Assembly: GCA_963792025.1 (NCBI GenBank)
Contig: CAWBUS010000004.1
Location: forward strand, 531,990 to 595,989
Length of the DNA: 64,000 nt
Direction: 5' to 3'
From: Ginsengibacter sp963792025
GTDB lineage: Bacteria; Bacteroidota; Bacteroidia; Chitinophagales; Chitinophagaceae
Of this stretch, positions 55,326 through 63,582 are shown one piece after another (the first letter of the stretch is position 1; each line of letters opens with the position of its first letter). Below the pieces are notes generated by a model. It did not search any database. It was not told the DNA's origin and was given only the letters and a program-made list of their open reading frames with translations. Position numbers and translations under genes: made by a program.

Positions 55326-57118
55326 CTAGAGTTCAATCCCAATTTTCTTCATCAATATAGAAGCGTTTAAACTATTGCACACGCCGGGTTTTAATTTGTA
55401 ATCAAAATACAATTCATCGTTACTTACCTGCACATCAAAATGATAATTGATAATATTATCAGGATACTCATCTTTTATTTTGGCCAATTCAAGATCATGC
55501 GTGGCGATGATGGCCGCGGCATGATGCTTTATTAATTGTTTAACTAATGCTACAGAACCTGTATGCCGGTCAAGCGAGTTGGTGCCTCTTAATATTTCGT
55601 CCAACAAGATAAAGACTGGTTCTCTTGCATTTACTTTTTCAATAATCGTTTTTAATTTTTTCAATTCTGCATAAAAAGTTGAGGTGCTTTCTGCAAGATT
55701 ATCTGTAATACGCATACTGCTGATCACCTGCACATGCGATACTTTAAAATAGGTTGCACATACGGGAGCGCCAGCCATGGCCAATATAACGTTTACGCCT
55801 ACACTGCGCAGGTAAGTGCTCTTGCCGGCCATGTTGGAACCCGTTACCAGCATTAATTCCCCGTCGTGTTTTATTTCTATGTAATTATTTACCCTTTTAT
55901 TTTTTGTTATTAAAGGATGACCAATTTCCTTTCCTTCAATAAAAAAGTAATCATCAACAATTTCCGGAAATGCCCATGAAGGCTCATTAAAATGCAATAC
56001 GCCTAAACTGCACAAAGCTTCTATATGCCCCAGCGTATCAAACCATTTCTCAATATTCTTTTGTTGTTCCGATTTCCATTTTTCGAGGTCAAGCATTTGC
56101 TGCAGGTTCCAAAGCAATAAAATATTTAATGGCAAAGACAGGACAAGGTTATACCTCAGATCAAGCCTGTCGAGTAATTTATGTAACCTCGTAATATCCT
56201 GCGATACATTTTTATTTTGATGAAATAATGCTGATTGTAATTGCTTAAGTAAAGGGCTTTCAAATGTTGTATTTTCAATATGTTCAATGTTCACTGATAA
56301 TGTATCAATCTCATCCGCAATTTTTGACAATGTTTCATGAACCGGTGCAACATATTTATTGATCTGGTAAGCAATGGCTGCAAAAAGCAATAAAAAAAAA
56401 TAAAATACTGATGAAGATACTTCATCAAAAATATACAAGGATGACAATGGAAATGATAATCGCAGGCAAAATATATCGTAGCCATTTCCACGGTTTAAAT
56501 TTTGAAAAAACAGGCGGTTCTGCAATCCAGTTTTCTAATCGACGTTTTGTTATAAAAGTGATTTTCTTTTCTTTGCCTTTTGCCTGCAAGTCCTGTATCC
56601 ATTCATTTTTTTTAGCACAGATCTTTCAGAGCGTTTTGCCTTTGTAAAATAATTGCTGTGCCAGCGGGCGTTTTTAGGTAGTCGGCCAATTGCCGGCTTC
56701 CCATTTCGGAAGTAGTTCTGTTGATATATTGAAAAATGGAATTTGCGCCAAAAATATCCAGGTCATTTGCATACAAATGGTCAGCAGGAATATATTCATT
56801 GCCTTCAGGGAAAACATGATAATTTCCTTCGAGGAAATTTAATTCATCATTATTGATATTAATAAGATGCGTGGTATGTTCAATGGCAGCTTTGTTCTTT
56901 AAATCGGCAAATAATAACCTGATGAAAACCACTAATAATGATATGCTTACAATAATAACATACCAAACACCTAAAGACCATAAAATATAAAACGCAATTA
57001 TAATTGCAGCTATAGAGCCAAAGCGCATCCATCCAAATCCGGATTTTCTTTGCTGCAGTTTCTTTAATTCTTGCTGCAGATCATTAATTCTTTTCTTATA
57101 AAATATCGCTGGAGCCAT
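55326..57118 (-). pseudogene. Membrane-anchored MutS-like ATPase, two frameshifts
   Basis: About 595 residues when joined. The N-terminal frame (57118-56612) has two hydrophobic helices (near 30-65) and a MutS-like lever region. A short bridging frame (about 56615-56435) carries WIAEPPVFSKFKPWKWLRYILP and another membrane segment. The C-terminal frame (to 55326) contains Walker A GSNMAGKSTYLRS, Walker B LLDEILRGTNS and ATHDLELAK, all of MutS domain V type. Frameshifts lie near 56617 and in the A-run at 56427-56431. Known Bacteroidota MutS-like ATPases share this layout. A DNA-repair role is inferred, not proven. Confidence 0.8.
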
Positions 57119-57189
57119 CTAAAATCTTGAATTAAAAGTTGGTAAAAATAACGGTTATAATACTTACTTAAATACAGTGGTATATTTTG

Positions 57190-57197
57190 TAAATTTG
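57190..57197 (+). promoter_or_regulatory. Candidate -7 box for ssrA
   Basis: TAAATTTG at 57190-57197 fits the Bacteroidota -7 pattern; no good -33 box was found at the right distance. It would start transcription about 40 bases before the mature tmRNA. Confidence 0.35.
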
Positions 57198-57243
57198 CAG
57201 GCTCAATTGTTCATTGCTAATTGTTAATGGTCAATTGAATTCG

Positions 57244-57614
57244 GGGGCTGACCGGTTTTGACAGCATAGTTCTTTGTAAGTATAAGCATGTAGTGCGTTG
57301 CGTAATTAGCACTTAAATATGAATACGAAAACTTTAAATGGCAATACTTCGTATGCCATGGCTGCTTAATTATTAATTACGTAACCATTAGGGCCGTTGT
57401 AGCTGGCCAGACCTGTTGCCACGCTCTTCCGCCGACTCAAAAATAAAACGGGTTGCTGCAATTCAAGGCTGTGCGGATTGCTTAAGACTATACAGCTAAG
57501 GAAAAAGTTGGTTTGTTTTGCTCCTGCTTTTTCCCGACAAATAATGCAAAAATAAACATGTAGAAGGCTTACGGCGGATATGTTTGGACCAGGGTTCGAC
57601 TCCCTGCAGCTCCA
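57244..57614 (+). ncRNA. ssrA: tmRNA (ssrA)
   Basis: The 5' end GGGGCTGACCGGTTTTGACA and the 3' end GGTTCGACTCCCTGCAGCTCCA form the tRNA-like acceptor and T-arm, about 371 nt apart. The CCA end is not encoded. The tag frame reads G-N-T-S-Y-A-M-A-A then TAA, at 57340-57369, nine residues, matching the length and end of known Bacteroidota tags but with Met instead of the usual Leu in the last four residues. A terminator follows. The tmRNA rescues stalled ribosomes and marks their products for proteolysis. Confidence 0.92.
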
Positions 57615-57617
57615 CAT
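57590..57617. other. Probable attachment site at the ssrA 3' end
   Basis: The T-arm/acceptor segment of ssrA lies directly before an integrase gene, the usual place for attL of tmRNA-targeting elements. The other copy should lie at the right end of the element, outside the window, so the exact core cannot be fixed. Confidence 0.4.
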
Positions 57618-57639
57618 TCTAACATACAAAATTCAATCA

Positions 57640-57676
57640 AAAGGCTATAAATCAAATGTTTATAGCCTTTTTATTT
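57640..57676 (+). terminator. Rho-independent terminator of ssrA
   Basis: A 12-bp stem, arms AAAGGCTATAAA (57640-57651) and TTTATAGCCTTT (57659-57670), 7-base loop, followed by TTATTTTATT. Confidence 0.8.
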
Positions 57677-57866
57677 TATTCCAATGTTCAAAATATTCAT
57701 TAAATATCAAAATAAAAGTGAGTGATTCGGGAGTAAATTTCATCGTTGCTTTTAACTCCCGAATTATCCTGAAAGTATTGATTTTGCTGCATTCTATGCT
57801 TGTTTTTTCAATATATATTTCATATATTTATATAGTATTTCTTCCCAAAAATCATAACTCACCACT

Positions 57867-59117
57867 ATGACAAATTCTTTCAGTTTACTCTTTCATTTAA
57901 GGAAACCAAAACAATATCACTCAGGCCCCGTACCTATTTATTTGCGAATTACAGTTAATGGCCAGCGAGCTGAATATTCGACTCACAGGGATTGTGAGCC
58001 CACAAAGTGGAATGCAGCTTCCGGCAGGATGACCGGTTCTAAAGAGCAGGCTAGGGAATTAAATGCTTACCTCGATTCCCTGGTTTCTAAAATTCACGCA
58101 TTTCAAACTGTGCTGATCAATAATAATGTTCAAATAACAGCAGAAAAATTAAAAAATAAACTCACGGGCAAGGCTGACAAATCCCAGATGCTGGTCCCGA
58201 TTTTTGAACATCACAATAACCAATTGGCGCAGCTGGTTGGTCGCGAATATGCGCCATCTACCCTGAAAAGATATCAAACAAGTCTGGAGCACGTTATAAA
58301 TTTTATGAAGTGGAAATACAAAATCTCTGATATCTGTATCAAAGATCTTAACCACCAGTTTATTACCAACTATGATTTTTATTTACGTTCTGAAAAAAAC
58401 TGTAATAATAATACCACCGCTAAATACATCAAAAATTTTAGAAAAATCATTCGTATTTGTATATCCAATGGGTGGTTGGACCGGGATCCCTTTATCAACT
58501 TCAAGATAAAAATTAAAGAACCTGAAAGAGCATTTCTTTCCGAAGAAGAAATCAAAATATTAGAGTCGAAAATATTTGTTATTCCGCGTTTAAACCAGGT
58601 AAAAGACATTTTCCTTTTTAGTTGTTATACCGGTTTTGCTTATGTTGATGTGAAGAAATTAACGAAACACAATATCGTTTTAGGAATCGATGGCAATTAC
58701 TGGATTCATACGAACCGTACAAAAACAGATACGCCGTCGAATATCCCTCTTTTGCCTCCAGCTCTCGCTTTAATAAAGAAGTATGAATATCATCCGCAGG
58801 CAAAAAATCAAATGGCATTATTACCAATTCTCAGCAATCAAAAAATGAATGCCTACCTTAAAGAGATTGCGGATATATGCGGCATTCATAAAGAGTTGAC
58901 ATACCATTGTGCGAGGCATACTTTTGCAACTACCGTTACTTTATCCGCTGGCGTATCTATTGAATCCGTAAGCAAAATGTTAGGGCATAAAAACTTACGC
59001 ACCACCCAGCATTATGCAAAAATTCTTGATCAAAAAGTAAGTAATGATATGTCCGTTCTCTTCAACAAATACAAGCAGGAAGAAGAAAGAGATCAAAATA
59101 ACTCCATTGCAAAATGA
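57867..59117 (+). CDS. Tyrosine recombinase (integrase) of a mobile element
   Basis: 416 residues. An N-terminal arm-binding domain (1-90) and core-binding domain (about 110-215) precede the catalytic domain. Catalytic residues: His347, Arg350 (HCARHT), His374 (LGHKNLRTT) and the nucleophile Tyr383 (QHYAKI). The first arginine of the usual pentad is missing; the aligned spot in TGFAYVD is Ala258. IntDOT and related Bacteroidota integrases also lack this Arg. It lies 250 bases after ssrA and probably integrates the element there. Confidence 0.9.
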   Translation: MTNSFSLLFHLRKPKQYHSGPVPIYLRITVNGQRAEYSTHRDCEPTKWNAASGRMTGSKEQARELNAYLDSLVSKIHAFQTVLINNNVQITAEKLKNKLTGKADKSQMLVPIFEHHNNQLAQLVGREYAPSTLKRYQTSLEHVINFMKWKYKISDICIKDLNHQFITNYDFYLRSEKNCNNNTTAKYIKNFRKIIRICISNGWLDRDPFINFKIKIKEPERAFLSEEEIKILESKIFVIPRLNQVKDIFLFSCYTGFAYVDVKKLTKHNIVLGIDGNYWIHTNRTKTDTPSNIPLLPPALALIKKYEYHPQAKNQMALLPILSNQKMNAYLKEIADICGIHKELTYHCARHTFATTVTLSAGVSIESVSKMLGHKNLRTTQHYAKILDQKVSNDMSVLFNKYKQEEERDQNNSIAK

Positions 59118-59243
59118 TTTGGAAATTTGATAAATTTCAAATGGCGGCCCCGTTTAATGGTTTGAATTAGTTCGTTTTGAATTATTTCCATATTTTGCCG
59201 CCTTTTTTATTGAATTAATCTTTCTGAAAACTACACAATTGCT

Positions 59244-60479
59244 ATGCAGAATTCTTTAAAATGCATGGATTTGCTTGTTATGTCAACCGTGCATCCTGCA
59301 AATCCTGATATGAAAAAACCTTCTCCTTCACAGATTAATAGCCACTTGGATCTGGCAAAAAAATCCCAACAAGAAATTATTGCCGAACTAAAAATTCAGT
59401 TCTTTAGCACGTGCAAAGAAAGAAAGTTGGAACTTATTGTTCAACGATGCCAGGCCTCTGTCATTCATTTTACTGATGTATTATTTCATTATAACTCTTT
59501 TCCGGTAATCACAGAAGTGCAAAAACTATATCAATCGTTGATTGAATTATTCGAAGAGCTATTAAATTTTATTGAATCCTATTTTGGTAATTACTTTAAC
59601 CAGGATACAAAAATTCCCGAGAGTTACCGAAGAATAAGTTTAGCTGAATATAAAACTATGATGGCATCCTTTAAACGAAATGCCCGAAAACAAAATATCA
59701 ATAAGAACCTATACCAGATTATTCTGGACACTTACGAAGAATTTTATAATCTTGATGCACCAGGAGGAATTACCTTCCGCAGGATCATGTATTTAAAGAA
59801 ATTATTGTCTTGCCTCGTAGAAAAATCATCTGACCGGGCGATAAATAGTATTGACGAGGAAGTTATAAACATACTGCAGTATTTTAATTTCAACCACTCC
59901 CGGTTTTTCAATTTTATTATTGCAAATATCAACGATGAGTTAAACAACCTTGAGACTGCTGCTCTAAAAATTGACAAGCTCCATTGGTTTACAAAATCAT
60001 TCAACCAGGCTCAAATGAAACCTCAATATTCATTATTCCCCAAAATCTGCAGTGTCAAAGAATTTTGTCTTCAATGGATAGACGAAGAATTAACCTTTAT
60101 GAAAACGCAATACCAGCCAATGGCGCTGGCCTCACAATCACATGGCAAGATCCTTGAAAAAATAGAAACAAGTTTATCGGTACCTCAGTTAGCATTTATC
60201 ATTAAACTATTGATAGATGAAGGCATCATAAAAAATAGCAGCTACCGCCAGCTTTCAAAAATAGCAGCAGCCCATTTCAAAACTCCCAAAGCAACTCATT
60301 TATCTCCGGAAAAATTGAGGATCAAAACTTTTTCAATTGAGAAGCAAACGGTCGATAAAGTAAAGGACATCGTTATTCACTTACTCAATAGCATCAATAA
60401 GATTAAGGTTCATGTCTCAGCGATTTTGTTAGGCCATATTCTTCAAGAAATGACAACAGCTCTGCTAGAATATGCTTAG
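59244..60479 (+). CDS. RteC-like regulator of a mobile element
   Basis: 411 residues, helical. The C-terminal part (about 295-395) matches the RteC domain: KILEKIETSLSVPQLAFIIK, then LLIDEGIIKNSSYRQLSKIAA and SPEKLRIKTFSIEKQTVDKV. RteC of CTnDOT controls excision genes. Position next to the integrase fits such a role. The last 77 bases overlap, in antisense, the alpha-CTD-like gene. Assignment rests on the C-terminal pattern. Confidence 0.65.
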   Translation: MQNSLKCMDLLVMSTVHPANPDMKKPSPSQINSHLDLAKKSQQEIIAELKIQFFSTCKERKLELIVQRCQASVIHFTDVLFHYNSFPVITEVQKLYQSLIELFEELLNFIESYFGNYFNQDTKIPESYRRISLAEYKTMMASFKRNARKQNINKNLYQIILDTYEEFYNLDAPGGITFRRIMYLKKLLSCLVEKSSDRAINSIDEEVINILQYFNFNHSRFFNFIIANINDELNNLETAALKIDKLHWFTKSFNQAQMKPQYSLFPKICSVKEFCLQWIDEELTFMKTQYQPMALASQSHGKILEKIETSLSVPQLAFIIKLLIDEGIIKNSSYRQLSKIAAAHFKTPKATHLSPEKLRIKTFSIEKQTVDKVKDIVIHLLNSINKIKVHVSAILLGHILQEMTTALLEYA

Positions 60480-60636
60480 ATACGCCAGGCAATTGAAGTA
60501 GCTCAGGGAAACTGACTTTCAGCAAATCTTCCAATGTCACAAATGAATTTTGAACCATCACGTCGTGAAAGGGAGTGCTAAAATTCAATTCCCCAATGGT
60601 TCTATTCAGGATTTTCTTGTTTCCTTTATTATTCAT
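60403..60636 (-). CDS. Orphan RNA-polymerase alpha-CTD-like protein (77 aa)
   Basis: 77 residues. Residues about 12-70 align by eye with the C-terminal domain of RNA polymerase alpha: TIGELNFSTPFHDVMVQNSF, then VTLEDLLKVSFPELLQLPGV and AELLSFLEEYGL, with the helix-hairpin-helix core LLQLPGVSKHIL. No N-terminal alpha domain is present. Such a free domain could bind DNA or polymerase to influence element promoters. The 3' end overlaps the RteC-like gene by 77 bases. The alpha-CTD similarity is a motif impression. Confidence 0.6.
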   Translation of the reverse strand: MNNKGNKKILNRTIGELNFSTPFHDVMVQNSFVTLEDLLKVSFPELLQLPGVSKHILAELLSFLEEYGLTKSLRHEP

Positions 60637-60994
60637 CGATTCTCATTTTTAAGATAGGTTTCCATAACCAAATCATAACGACTTGCCTGTATTTTTGATC
60701 ACCTCTTATCCTACAATATAACTATTTGTATTCAATTTCTTTTGCGGCTATTTAAAGTTGACCATCGTCTAAATTCAATCAAAATAAATTTCTGGCTAAA
60801 CTTGTAAAACATTTTTAAAATATTTTATCCGCTACTGGCAAAGGTTTCATGCGGGTACCTGATACCCCTGATACCGTTTTTGCATCCGTTTACTTCCTTC
60901 TTTTGCTACCGCATCAAACCTCAACAAAACAGCTATAAAATGCAAAAGGTTTATGATGCAGGTTAATAATTTTTTCATCACAAAATCTATTATC
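60637..60994. other. 358-bp intergenic region with a tandem repeat
   Basis: No ORF. At 60858-60875 lies a perfect tandem of CCTGATACC (9 bases, two copies), whose left copy also sits in a GGGTA / TACCC hairpin (60853-60857 and 60863-60867). It is about 120 bases before the excisionase-like gene, a possible binding site or origin element. Confidence 0.5.
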
Positions 60995-61273
60995 ATGGCA
61001 GCAAACATTATCACACTTGAAGATCTGCACAACTTCAAAATGGAATTAATCAGCGAAATCAAAGAAATCATTTCCACATGCCACTCAAGGCATCCCCAAA
61101 AAAAGTGGTTGAAATCAAAGGAAGTCAGGCAGCTTCTCAATATTTCTCCAGGTACGCTTCAAAACCTTAGAGTCACTGGCGTCCTTTCCTTTACGCAAAT
61201 AGGAGGCATTCTGCTATACAGCCAGGACGATATCAATGATATCCTCGAGGAAAATAAAAGAAACCTTGGATGA
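60995..61273 (+). CDS. Excisionase-like helix-turn-helix protein
   Basis: 92 residues from ATG 60995, preferred over an open ATG at 60953 whose extra residues are unlike the family. Residues about 40-85 form a MerR/excisionase-type HTH: WLKSKEVRQLLNISPGTLQN, then LRVTGVLSFTQIGGILLYSQ and DDINDILEEN. This group is common in Bacteroidota mobile elements near replication or excision genes. It overlaps or abuts the next frame; the winged-helix gene starts 31 bases after its stop. Confidence 0.75.
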   Translation: MAANIITLEDLHNFKMELISEIKEIISTCHSRHPQKKWLKSKEVRQLLNISPGTLQNLRVTGVLSFTQIGGILLYSQDDINDILEENKRNLG

Positions 61274-61304
61274 CTTACCATTTTATCATTTAAAATTTTT
61301 CAAG

Positions 61305-62295
61305 ATGAATTATATCCGTCACTTAAATGCCTTTTTCTTTCAGCATTTAAAGCGCGATAAGCGCTTCAATGCAAATCATGTAAGCCTCTATATTGCCTTG
61401 TTTCAATTCTGGAATTTTAACCGCTTTCAAAATCCATTCTCAATAACAAGGGAAGAAGTAATGAGCATTACCGGCATTGGTTCCCGCAATACGTATCATA
61501 AATGCATAAAAGATTTACATGCTTTCGGCTATATTTTTTACCGGCCCTCGCCTAACAAATTTCAAAAAAGTGAGGTTCATATGGTCAGGTTAGACAATCC
61601 AAAAGCGGAAGCTTCGATGAAACAATTGGATCTTTTTGAAATGGAAAGGAAACCTGGTTCGCAATCTATGAATGTTCCGGAGGTTAAAGGTTCTGTCCCA
61701 AAATCAGTACAGCTGGCTAATGATATCCTTGCCGTTAGTGATCCGCTTTTGATACCGGCACAGTCTCATAATTGCGACACATGCAGTCCCGGTTTTGATA
61801 CCGATACAGTCCCATTTTTGGGACTATTAATAAAACATAAACTAAACGATAAACAAGAGAGAGAAGAAAATGAGAAAAACTCACTCCCTCAAAAAATATT
61901 TTCTAAAAATAATTTCTTGCAGAAATGCATAAACGAAATTGGCGCCGTCCCAAAATCAGTACAGGATATTCCATCCTCTTTCAGTGACGGGCAGTTTGTA
62001 GATCCCCCCGTCCCCGGGGTAATAAATCCAATGAGCAGGCCAAATATTTCTCAAGCCATTTCGTTCTTCGAAAAAAATGAATACCCGGTCAGCCGAAGCA
62101 AAAAAATTCTTCAACCATTATCAATCTAACGGTTGGCTTATTGGAGGCAAAACTCCTATGCAGGATTGGGAATCCTCCGCCCACAAGTGGATGTTGAATG
62201 TAGCGAACTTTAAGCAGTACACTGTCCAGGCAAAAACGTATGCCGGCACTGCAAATGAATTCACTAATAATAAAAATTTTTCTGAACCCTTATAA
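61305..62295 (+). pseudogene. Winged-helix replication-initiator-like protein, one frameshift
   Basis: About 330 residues when joined. Start at ATG 61305. Residues about 1-90 look like a winged helix (VSLYIALFQFWNFNRFQNPF, ITREEVMSITGIGSRNTYHK). A long linker follows, and the C-terminal block AKKFFNHYQSNGWLIGGKTP, MQDWESSAHKWMLNV resembles the end of phage DnaD-type replication proteins. That block is in the frame 62077-62295; deleting one C at about 62088-62092 joins it to the main frame (VSEAKKFF). The DnaC-like loader follows, supporting an initiator role. Function is inferred. Confidence 0.7.
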
Positions 62296-62304
62296 AACCA
62301 ATCG

Positions 62305-63003
62305 ATGGAAAACAGTACTCCCTCAGGTGACTTCCCCAATAGAGAACAAAAAGTTCAATTAATACCTGCCGCCGTTCAGACTGTTCAAAGTGCTCACGAT
62401 TACGCTGAGATCTGGTTATATCTCCAGGCTAAAGGCATTGAAAGCTATGGCAGGAAGTTTAAATTGTATGAGGAGGACACGGAAATAATTTTACGCTTGA
62501 TTGCATGGTTTCTCAGAGACAAAGATGTGGCGCAGGAAAAGGCAATTGACCTTGGCAAAGGAATTCTATTAGTTGGGCCGGTAGGTTGTGGCAAGACAAG
62601 TCTTATGAATATTTGTCGGTACCTCGTGCCCATTGATCAAAGGCATCGCGTAAAATCCTGCCGGGACATCTCTTTCGAATTTAGCCGCGATGGTTATCCG
62701 GCAATCCATCGTTATACCAAAGGATCATTTTCAGATTATAAATTTGAACCGGTTATCTATTGCTTTGACGATCTCGGCCTGGAAAATATTATACAATATT
62801 TCGGCAATCAATGTTCGGTAATGCAGGAGATAATACTTTCCAGGTATGACTATTTTTATTCCTCCAGCATGTTCTCTCACATAACTACCAACTTAAACAG
62901 TGCTGAAATAGAAAAGATGTATGGCTTGCGTGTCCGGAGTCGCATGAGAGAGATGTTCAATTTAATTGCATTTACAACTGATGCAAAAGACAAAAGAAAA
63001 TAA
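62305..63003 (+). CDS. DnaC-like AAA ATPase (helicase loader)
   Basis: 232 residues. Walker A GPVGCGKTSL (91-100), Walker B VIYCFDDLG (150-158), sensor-1-like HITTNLNSAEI near 200 and an Arg-rich RVRSRMREM near 212 that could hold the arginine finger. The size and order match DnaC/phage helicase loaders. It follows the initiator-like gene by 10 bases and probably forms a replication module of the element. Confidence 0.8.
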   Translation: MENSTPSGDFPNREQKVQLIPAAVQTVQSAHDYAEIWLYLQAKGIESYGRKFKLYEEDTEIILRLIAWFLRDKDVAQEKAIDLGKGILLVGPVGCGKTSLMNICRYLVPIDQRHRVKSCRDISFEFSRDGYPAIHRYTKGSFSDYKFEPVIYCFDDLGLENIIQYFGNQCSVMQEIILSRYDYFYSSSMFSHITTNLNSAEIEKMYGLRVRSRMREMFNLIAFTTDAKDKRK

Positions 63004-63325
63004 TGGGTCTCCGGTTAAGGATAAAAAAAGCAAATCTCAAAATCGATTCACATCGATCATTTCAAATACCTGGCGTTGGAATTAACAGAAGAAATAATCC
63101 TCGAAACTTGGCAACGCCGCATTAACCAGCTCACCGGCAGCAATGAAAATTCAGAAAATCAATTATTGGAAGCTTATCAAACCGGCGATAAAAACAATAT
63201 ACTGGTCGATAAAGGATGAAGAAAATCTCATTGCCCTTGCAAAGCGAGTAGCAGTTTTTCAATATTTGAAAAAGTTACAGCAGGAAGGCAAACTTAATGT
63301 AATTGATAAAGATTCAAATAAATAA
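62981..63325 (+). pseudogene. Small conserved element protein, two frameshifts
   Basis: The frames at 62981-63060 (MQKTKENNGSPVKDKKSKSQ), 63045-63219 (HIDHFKYLALELTEEIILET and QLLEAYQTGDKNNILVDK) and 63205-63325 (DEENLIALAKRVAVFQYLKK) join into about 115 residues if one indel near 63040-63045 and one extra G near 63211-63215 are corrected. The product is helical and charged. It overlaps the ATPase gene end. No family is named; the reconstruction is by hand. Confidence 0.5.
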
Positions 63326-63377
63326 TCATGAAAAAATGAATATCCCTACCCAGCAAGCTGCTTCGGTGGCGCTGGCC

Positions 63378-63408
63378 GGACAAACGGGCGGAGCCGTTCG
63401 GGTTGTCC
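63378..63408. repeat. GC-rich hairpin in an element gap
   Basis: GGACAA (63378-63383) pairs with TTGTCC (63403-63408) around a CGG-rich loop. It is followed by two copies of AAGAGAAAAAGTG (about 63437-63449 and 63489-63501), the first with an inverted partner. The block is richer in G+C than its surroundings and separates the small element gene from the gene at 63583. Confidence 0.5.
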
Positions 63409-63582
63409 TTGAACTTTTTGGTTACTTTTTCTTTTAAGAGAAAAAGTGACAAGAGAATAATTTTTTATTCCCGTAAAAATTTGCATCAAGAGAAAAAGTG
63501 GCAAACATAACATCAATGTACAAACGACCAATCTATCTTATTTAAAAACAGCCCTAAATTTCATAAATCAAAATCCAAAAAA

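Noticed and set aside
57867..60479. A prophage instead of an integrative element
   Set aside because: No capsid, tail, terminase or lysis gene is in view; RteC-like and DnaC-like genes favour an integrative element, although the right part is unseen.
60847..61140. A minus-strand frame of 97 codons across the tandem repeat and the HTH gene
   Set aside because: It is antisense to the excisionase-like gene and has no domain; a shadow frame.
63346..63531. A minus-strand frame of 61 codons in the mobile-element gap
   Set aside because: It lies across the GC-rich hairpin and repeats, and its protein has no recognisable feature; likely chance.
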